The translations under genes and the position numbers were made by a program. Shown here in pieces: positions 56,990 to 64,000 of a stretch of 64,000 bases of DNA (position 1 is its first letter; each line of letters begins with the position of its first letter). The DNA comes from Gigaspora rosea. Taxonomy: Eukaryota > Glomeromycota > Glomeromycetes > Diversisporales > Gigasporaceae. A model generated the notes under the pieces. It was not told the DNA's origin. It saw only the letters and a program-made list of their open reading frames with translations, and searched no databases. The stretch lies in the NCBI GenBank assembly GCA_003550325.1, contig QKWP01000682.1, forward strand, positions 5,253-69,252, written 5' to 3'.

Positions 56990-59190
56990 TTAGATTTCTT
57001 AAGAATGAGTGCCAAGCTATAAAGTATTGTAGTGCAGGCTGTGTGGACTTATTGAAAAGAGAATGTCTAAGAACTCAAATAGTAGATCAAGAGATAGCAG
57101 AAGCTATACAAACTGTTATAGCAAAAGAAATATGTATTATTAGGCATTTTATGAAATACTATTTAAAGTTAACAGAAAAGCAACTTAAAGAAATTCAAAG
57201 AAAGGAGTCAAAGGAGAAAAGTAAATTGGTAAAAGCAGAAAAACAGGCCAGAATAGAAACTCTTTTATAGCTAGAGTATGAAACAACAGATTATAGTACT
57301 CAAGCATTTGAAGATAAGCTCATTCTCAAATATGAAACCATAGATAAACAAAATATTCAACTGGTAGTAAATTTGAAAGAAGATGTAATTATATTATTAG
57401 AAGACAAAGAAGACCAAGTAAAAGTGGACTAAAACAATAAAAAGAATAACTTGATCCAGAACAAACAAGAAGATTTAGATCTGCAAGAAACTTATACAAT
57501 TTGGGATGTTCACTCAAAAATAGCAACTTATTATTATCTGGTTGACAATAAGTTCAATAAAACTGCAGTTGCAAATTTAATATTCAAAACCAAAGATACA
57601 AGAACATACTCAAAAATATATAGGCACTTCCAATAGGTAGATTGCTTACCAGAATCTCAAAGGGTATAAAGTAGAAAGAGATTATAAAAGAAAGAAAGTC
57701 ATTTAGAGAAGTATTAAATGGCATACCTAGAAATACAATGGAGGTTTTATTGTTTAGACAACTAAGACAACTTAATGCAAAGACAATTTTTATACTAGTA
57801 AATAGTAATAGGTCAGTTTTCATATACTTTGACTGCAAGAAGATTTAGAGAAAGCAGTTCAAACTCAAGTCAATTATAGAAGTAACTCCTTCTTTCGGAA
57901 AGGAACTGACAGAGATTTTATATTTAATTCATAAAATAAAAAGGAAAGACAGATTAATAAAAGCAAAAAAGTTTGCAAAAAAAATCAGTTTGTAGCTTTA
58001 ATAAAAGGAAAGGAAAACATAATGGGAATAGATAACTTTTCCAAATCAAAACAGAAAATATCGTTAGAAGTTAATTCTAGGAATCAATCTCGTGAAAACA
58101 GAAGAGGAAAAAATAGAACCCCAAAATATACATAAATAGGTCAGGTTAATTATAGGGTTACTAAAAAAGAAAAGATCTGTAGAAAAACTTTAAAAATAAG
58201 CAAAAAAATTACTATAAATAGAAAGATCTGTATAAAAAATCTCAAAAATAAACAAACTCATATCTGACCTATCTATATATATTTCGGGGTCCTAGAAAAT
58301 GTCTTAAAAGAAACTCAATTTAGTAATAGCAACATAATTGCAGAAGTAGGAGTTACAAAAGAGAATGTACCAAGTACACTTCTCAAAGTGCTAAATTAGA
58401 AAAAAGAAGCATTTTGAAGAAAATCTTGAAATGTCTTAATAGAATCAAAGAAAAACAAGTGCTGGAAAGGCCCAACTACTTCTAAAAGGCACTCTAGTTG
58501 TAATGAAGAATGGTGCAATACCAAATTAGTATAACGAAGTTGCGCCTTTGAGAAGAGTCAGAGAAGGAGCATAGTATATACATTTTATAATATTTATAAA
58601 CTTAAAATGCAGTTTCATAGATTAGATTTTTTAACATCATGGACAATTGAGAGGAAAGTAGATATAATTGGAATTGCAGAAACAAATCCGGGTAAAAGGA
58701 AAGCAAAGTTTATAGCATAGAATTTGGCAATTTTAGGTGATTTTGATCAAGCATAGCATTTGACAAACTCAAAGGGTCAGGTGTAGAACTGCTAATTTAT
58801 AGGGACATTGAACAACATATAGACAAAATAGAGTTATTCAATGAGTATTTAATGTGTGCATACATATTTCTTAAAAAATATAAACTGTTAGTAATTGTAG
58901 CTTATATACCTCCAAGTGATAAGACTAATACAAAAATGGTTGTCGAGAAATATAAGAAATAGTTAATATAAATAAGAAGGCCTGGCAAATCACTATAATG
59001 GGGACTTTAACTATATATCAAACAAGATAATGGACAAGTTCTCACAAATATCAAATCTTAACATTTTATTCTGTTTATATTTAGAAAAAAAGTTGTTTGT
59101 AGATGCATTTAAAAGACTAAACTCTAGTACCAGAAAATACACTTGAAGTAATGGACATACAAGTACAAGGATAGACCAGATATCTAATAA
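56990..59190 (+). pseudogene. LINE pseudogene (first ORF and AP-type endonuclease)
   Basis: The upstream part (57043-57636) encodes a Lys/Glu-rich, probably coiled-coil protein (KLTEKQLKEIQRKESKEKS) followed by TYTIWDVHSKIATYYYLVD, with in-frame stops; this looks like a LINE first ORF. A poorly preserved basic stretch follows, including HSSCNEEWCNTKL at about 58490. From about 58609 an AP-endonuclease-like domain is recognisable: SWTIERKVDIIGIAETNPG (catalytic Glu in AETN), LLVIVAYIPPSD near 58890, and a final degraded block near 59110-59180 (STRKYT..NGHTSTRIDQI) fitting the S-R-I-D end motif. No reverse transcriptase follows; tandem repeats begin at 59183. The copy is therefore 3'-truncated or was interrupted. 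Confidence 0.7.
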
Positions 59191-59356
59191 TACAATTTTT
59201 CATTTCGACTTATCAACCTGTAGATCTTTTCGTCTTTTGGCACTTCCGCTATTTACTAACCGGTTGATTTCTAATAATACAATTTTTCATTTCGACTCAT
59301 CAACCCATAGATCTTTTTGTCTTTTGGCACTCTAGCCATTTACCAACTGGTTAATT
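59183..59356. repeat. 87-bp tandem duplication
   Basis: TCTAATAATACAATTTTTC starts units at 59183 and 59270, both including GTCTTTTGGCACT and a TTACTAACCGG/TTACCAACTGG end. A third copy of most of the unit is at 59990-60065. Confidence 0.9.
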
Positions 59357-59369
59357 TTTTCATTCAAGT

Positions 59370-59955
59370 TGATAGCAGAGTTAACAGATCAAAAAGGAAG
59401 CAAAACAAGGAGGCCCGGGCAGCAAAATCACAGGAGATAACCATAATTCTGGCGGAAAGAAACCGGTTCAATCACCATCCAAATCGAGGAGGGCACAGGG
59501 AGAGATAAGTATTTGAATCAATTGCCTAATTCGGACATTTTATATGAAACTAATGTAAAAAAAAAATTTATGCTGGTATATAAACGCATCGGATGTCAGG
59601 ACAAACTACGGTAGCTCCAGAAGGAAGCAAATTCGTGCCTGGCCCTCCCTACCCTATGGAAGACTACTGAATCCTGCTGTTTTTTGCAACAATGCAAGTC
59701 TACAGCCGGCCTGCGTCATGCAGGTGAGAAACCACTGGCTAATCTTAAACACAAATCTCAAGCGGCTCAGCTTGAATGCAAAATCTCGGGTCGATAGCTG
59801 GCCTGCGTATGCGGGTGGGAAACCACTGGCTGACTCTACAAATAGCTAAATTAGTTATACATCGAACACACTGATGTATGCTATGTATCGCAATGAAAGG
59901 CTAATAAAGTTCAGTATCTGGCATTATATGCTGGAGTGCTTTCAAAAAAAAAAAA
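59370..59955 (+). repeat. A-tailed, GC-richer segment (retroposon-like)
   Basis: This stretch is less AT-rich than its surroundings and ends in a run of 13 A at 59944-59956. It contains an internal repeat: GCCGGCCTGCGTCATGCAGG...GAAACCACTGGCTAA near 59706 and GCTGGCCTGCGTATGCGGG...GAAACCACTGGCTGA near 59798. It lies between the second and third copies of the 87-bp repeat. It may be the 3' end of a LINE or a non-coding retroposon. Target duplication not found. Confidence 0.5.
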
Positions 59956-59989
59956 ATTGATAACATGAAATCACATGTGTGCGATCCTG

Positions 59990-60065
59990 TTCATTTTGAC
60001 TCATCAACCCATAGATTTTTTCGTCTTTTGGCACTCCGCCATTTACCAACCGGTTGATCTTTTCG
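59990..60065. repeat. third copy of the 87-bp repeat
   Basis: TTCATTTTGACTCATCAACC through GCCATTTACCAACCGGTTGA matches the units at 59183 and 59270. Confidence 0.85.
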
Positions 60066-60506
60066 TCATTCGTCATTCGTTACTATCCTGTAGATCAGAT
60101 TTTCAATTATGTGATTAGTGTAATTTGGGATCGTCGAAAACTTGAAGATCATCAATAAAAGCGAATTTAACTGGTAAGAAGGTGAACCTGTATATCGCTT
60201 ATTGTCATGTATAGCCTTATGTTCTTGAGAATTTTCTTTAGAAAATAGCTAGAGTATCTCTTAAAAAAATAAAACTATTTCTGAGTCGTTTACATTTTTG
60301 TTTTCTTTCCTGAAAAAATATACTGTAAAAAGTTTATGTTTTGTTCTTTGAGTTTTGCATTTTTAATAAGTCTGTTTAATAATTAATAATAATTATACAA
60401 GATCATACGTGTATATAAAATAAAAAATAAAAAATAAATACTCGATCTTAAAATAAATATTATTTTGCTATTGTAAATTAAATATTGAAAGTAAAAAACC
60501 TTCGTT
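60066..60506. other. leader of the Helitron
   Basis: AT-rich sequence without a gene. It probably contains the 5' end of the Helitron and the region upstream of its first coding exon, but no diagnostic TC terminus could be fixed. Confidence 0.4.
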
Positions 60507-63500
60507 TTGACTCAACGTACCAATCTTAAAAAACTGTTTGAATTTGCGACTGGATTATTTTTAAATGACTATACCGAAAACACGAGAGATCGTAGAAATC
60601 GTCTTGCTAGAGAATCTTATGTTTGCCGAAGAACAGCTGAGCAACTTGAACATCGTCGTGCCCAACAATGTGAAGCTTATAGACTTCGTACTGAAGCTGA
60701 ATCAAGTCAACAAACTGAACATCGACATAGAAATCGACGCGCAGTATATGTGCGTCATACTCAACAAGGACGTTCTTCTAATGCTGCCCGTATGCAGACA
60801 TATGATACTACTACTGATGAACATCACCATCTGGGATCAATGGATATAGAATGTTCACGTTGTTGTGCACTGCACTGGATAGAAGAAAAGGTGGCTGGAA
60901 GTGTATTTACTCCAGTATTTAGTACCTGTTGTGCAAATGGAAAGGTACAATTACCAACTATCAATCAACTACCCGAGCCTTTACTTTCATTACTCACTGG
61001 AGAAGATAGTAGATCCCGTAATTTTCGAAAAAACATTCGCAAGTATAATTCAGTATTGGCATTCACATCAATGGGTGCTAAGATTGATCAAAGTGTGGTT
61101 GGTACACGAGGTGTCTACTGTTTTCAAATTCATGGTGAGGTGTACCATCAGATAGGATCACTTTTACCTGATAATAACTTGATGCCTGCATTTTCACAAA
61201 TTTATATTTATGATACTGAAGAACAACTAGCTTATAGACAATGCCTAATACCTGATCTTGATTTGTCAATTCTTGAACAACTTTAATATATATTACACAA
61301 TGATAACCCTTATGTCCACATCTTCCGACAAATTGCGTATTGTTTACATGAAAATTCTTTTCAAACCTTGAAATTTGTTATTATTAAAGCACACAATGAA
61401 CATCAATATGTACCTCCCTCTGCATCAGAAATTGCTGTTCTCATGGTAGGGGATGGTCAAGAACTGAACCATCAAACTGAGATATTGTACTCTACAAGCA
61501 GAATGGTAGTTTGCAGCGAATTTCGCAAACTCTTCATTCTTATATTCCATTACATTATGTGTTACTTTTCCATATGGTGATTCTGGATGGCATCCTTATA
61601 TTCTTGCAAATAAGACTATTCTTCATATAAACAATGACCAAAATATATTTGAGCATGAAAATACTAATTCATGTTATATTACAATAATGCAGTACTATGC
61701 TTATCATCTGCAAATTCGGCAGCAGAGTTCATTGGAATCATTTGCATTGCATAGAAGTGGATGTTTGTTTCAACAATATATTGTTGATGTATATGCTTGC
61801 ATTGAACAGAATCGTCTTAACTATTTAAAGCTTAATCAAAAACAAATCCATGCTAATTTGTATAGTGGGCTACAAGATGCTCTTTCTATTCGTGATAAGT
61901 TGTCTCAATTTGGGTCACAAGTTGGTTATCGGATTGTACTTCCATCCAGTTTTGTTGGTAGACCTCACCATATGCAACAACTATATCAAGATGCAATGAC
62001 CATTGTTGGACAAATAGGCAAACTAGATTTGTTTATTACAATGATATTTAATCCAAACTGGCCAGAAATTCAATCAGCTTTATTGTCAGTGCAAACTTCA
62101 CAAGATCGTCCAGACATTTGTGCTCGCATATTTCAATTGAAATTGCAAGCCCTTCTTAAAGACATTCTTTATAAAGGCATTTTTTGGCAAATCTCTTGCA
62201 TACAAATACGTTATAGAATCACAAAAACATGGCCTTCTGCATGCACATATATTAATCATATTATCCTCTGATTGCAAACCACGTACACCAGAAGATTTTG
62301 ATCATATCGTATCAGCTGAAATTCCAGATCCTCATAATCTTCCACATGAATATGAGACTGTAATATAGTGTATGATGCATGGCCCATGTGGAATATACAA
62401 TATGCATGCTTCTTATATGCAAAATGGCAAATGCTCAAAGGGCTATCCGAAACCTTTTCAATCAGTAACTAATCAGAATGATGATGGTTATCCCATATAT
62501 CAATGACGTAGAAATAATCATACAGTTAATGTCAGAGGTGTTAATCTTGATAATTGATAGGTTGTACCTCACAATTTGTATCTTTGTAAAAAATTTAATT
62601 GCCATATTAATGTTTAAATTTGTTCCTTAATACACGCAGTCAAGTACTTATTTAAATATGTCTACAAAGGTCATGATCGTTCGACAATAGCTCTTGGTAA
62701 TGATAATGTTGTAGATGAAATCAAATAGTACATTGATACACGTTATGTATATGCACATGAATCTGTTTGGCGTATTATGCATTATAAAATGCATGATGAA
62801 GCTCCTGATGTTATACACTTGGTTGTGCATCTTCCTGGTCAACATTTGGTTACTTTTTCTGATAATGAATCTCTAAAAATTGTTGCTCAATGAGCACAAA
62901 ATAAAAAAACTACTTTAACAGCATGGTTTGAAATAAACTTTAATCAAAATATTCATCAAATAGCAAAGGATCTAACTTATGTACAATTTCCCCAAAGATT
63001 TGTTTTTGATAAAGGTACAAAAAAATGGAGACAGCGCATTAGTGGTTACTCTATTGGTCGTATGTACTTTGTACATCCAGGTGCTGGTGAACGTTAATAT
63101 TTACGCTTACTACTTAATGTTGTATGTGGTGCACGATCCTTTGAACATTTGCGTACTGTAAATAATATACTCTATACAACATTTAAAGATGCATGTCAAG
63201 CATTAGGTCTTTTACAAAATGACTTAGAATGGGATCGTTGCCTTGAAGAAGCCTCAGAAATACAATCGGGATCCCAACTACGACATTTATTTGCAACAAT
63301 TTTAATAAATTGTTATCCAACACATCCTGAGCAACTTTGGGATAAGTATAAACATAGCCTGAGTGATGATATATTGTATAAATTACGTTATTTTGTAATT
63401 TTCTTGAAGAAAATCTTTCACATCTTAATAAAGACTAACAACCTATTTGTAATGAAGTTATTGAAGCAATTGAACAGAATATTCCCATATGCATCTTTGT

Positions 63501-64000
63501 AGATGGACCAGCTGGTTCTGGAAAAACTTTTCTTTATAAAATTCTATTGGGATTTATACGATCAAAAAATAAGGTTGCACTTGCTGTTGCTTCTTCTGGG
63601 ATTGCTTCATTACTACTTGATGGTAGCAGAACAGCACACTCTCGCTTCAAAATTCCTATTGAGTTAAATGAAGACTCTACTTGCAACATTTCTTTACGGA
63701 CTAAACTTGCTGATCTTCTAAAGCAAACTATTTTGATTATTTGGAATGAAGCATCTATGTTATACCGTTATGGATTTGAAGCTGTTGATAAAACATTTCG
63801 TGACATTATGCGTACTGTTGACCCACAATTAGAGCATGTACTATTTGGTGGAAAGAGTATAGTTTTTGGTAGTGATTTTAGGCAAATTCTTCCTATCATT
63901 CCAAAAGGTAGACAAGAAGATATTGTCAATGCTACGCTGCACCGATCTTATCTGTGGCCACATCTAAAAGTAAGAAAATTAAGCGTTAATATGTGATTAT
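60507..64000 (+). pseudogene. Helitron Rep-helicase pseudogene, cut by window edge
   Basis: Rolling-circle transposon protein. The N-terminus has an Arg/Glu-rich segment (RRNRLARESYVCRRTAEQL) and a Cys-bearing IECSRCCALHWIEEK block. Helitron N-terminal sequence follows: VYCFQIHGEVYHQIGSLLP, LHYVLLFPYGDSGWHP (after a shift near 61480) and YRIVLPSSFVGRPHHMQQLY. The Rep nuclease has HGLLHAHIL at 62228-62254 and paired tyrosines in KYLFKYVYKG at 62642-62671. The Pif1-like helicase has Walker A GPAGSGKT at 63504-63527, motif II IIWNEASM at 63736-63759 (normally DE) and FGSDFRQILPI. There are at least ten premature stops (for example 61284, 62366, 62555, 62558, 62726, 62891, 63095, 63994) and frameshifts near 61480, 62190 and 63400. 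No ATG start is fixed; the frame is open from about 60507. Remaining helicase motifs lie beyond the window. Confidence 0.9.

Noticed and set aside
1..64000. CRISPR arrays, bacterial operons or prophage
   Set aside because: No regularly spaced direct repeats with unique spacers; introns and eukaryotic transposons show the DNA is eukaryotic.

Overview
The window is eukaryotic and very AT-rich, with two runs of N (18058-18722 and 41485-42256). It looks like gene-poor nuclear DNA of an arbuscular mycorrhizal fungus, probably Rhizophagus or a close Glomeromycotina relative. The evidence is a secreted-side Kelch protein with a C-terminal membrane anchor and short GT-AG introns, decayed kinase genes of the type expanded in that lineage (an MLKL-like helical bundle beside a kinase with an HHDI...NI loop), and a dense layer of decayed hAT, LINE and Helitron copies. 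The organism call is inference; the sequence contains no species marker.

Only one gene looks intact: a three-exon Kelch-repeat membrane protein on the minus strand at 14222-15690 (432 aa). All other recognisable coding sequence is broken: two hAT transposases (9387-11209 and 50422-52733), a LINE reverse transcriptase/RNase H (28265-32800), a LINE first ORF plus endonuclease (56990-59190), a tandem kinase pseudogene (43110-45393, minus), a Helitron Rep-helicase running off the right edge (60507-64000), and fragments of unknown families (27010-27259, 55430-56327).

Most of the rest is explained by transposons whose ends can be read directly. Layout: 2667-2862 pogo-type MITE; 5631-11520 hAT element carrying a second hAT-type element (6081-8937, perfect 8-bp target duplication) that holds a ~520-bp palindrome; 14.2-15.7 kb Kelch gene; 16.1 kb tRNA-like SINE; 19303-20261 composite hAT MITE; 21.1-22.0 kb tandem array; 24.6 kb and 38.4 kb copies of one fold-back family in opposite orientations; 27.6, 35.5 and 52.8 kb copies of a tRNA-headed retroposon; 28.3-32.8 kb LINE split by two hAT MITEs; 32.9 kb palindrome; 35.2-37.1 kb palindromic satellite; 37.5 kb Harbinger-type MITE; 40.5-41.4 kb Mutator-type element; 43-45 kb kinases; 46.5 kb hAT MITE; 48.3 kb MITE; 49276-54260 hAT element with a retroposon inside; 55.5 kb MITE; 57-59 kb LINE; 60.5-64 kb Helitron.

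The nesting gives a relative history: autonomous hAT and LINE copies came first and decayed, then MITEs and tRNA-headed retroposons inserted into them. Nothing forms a pathway or operon. The most unusual items are the palindrome-bearing nested hAT element, the ~1-kb tRNA-headed retroposon family with a 16-bp target duplication and A tail, the composite MITE with two right ends, and small GC-rich hairpins scattered through AT-rich DNA.
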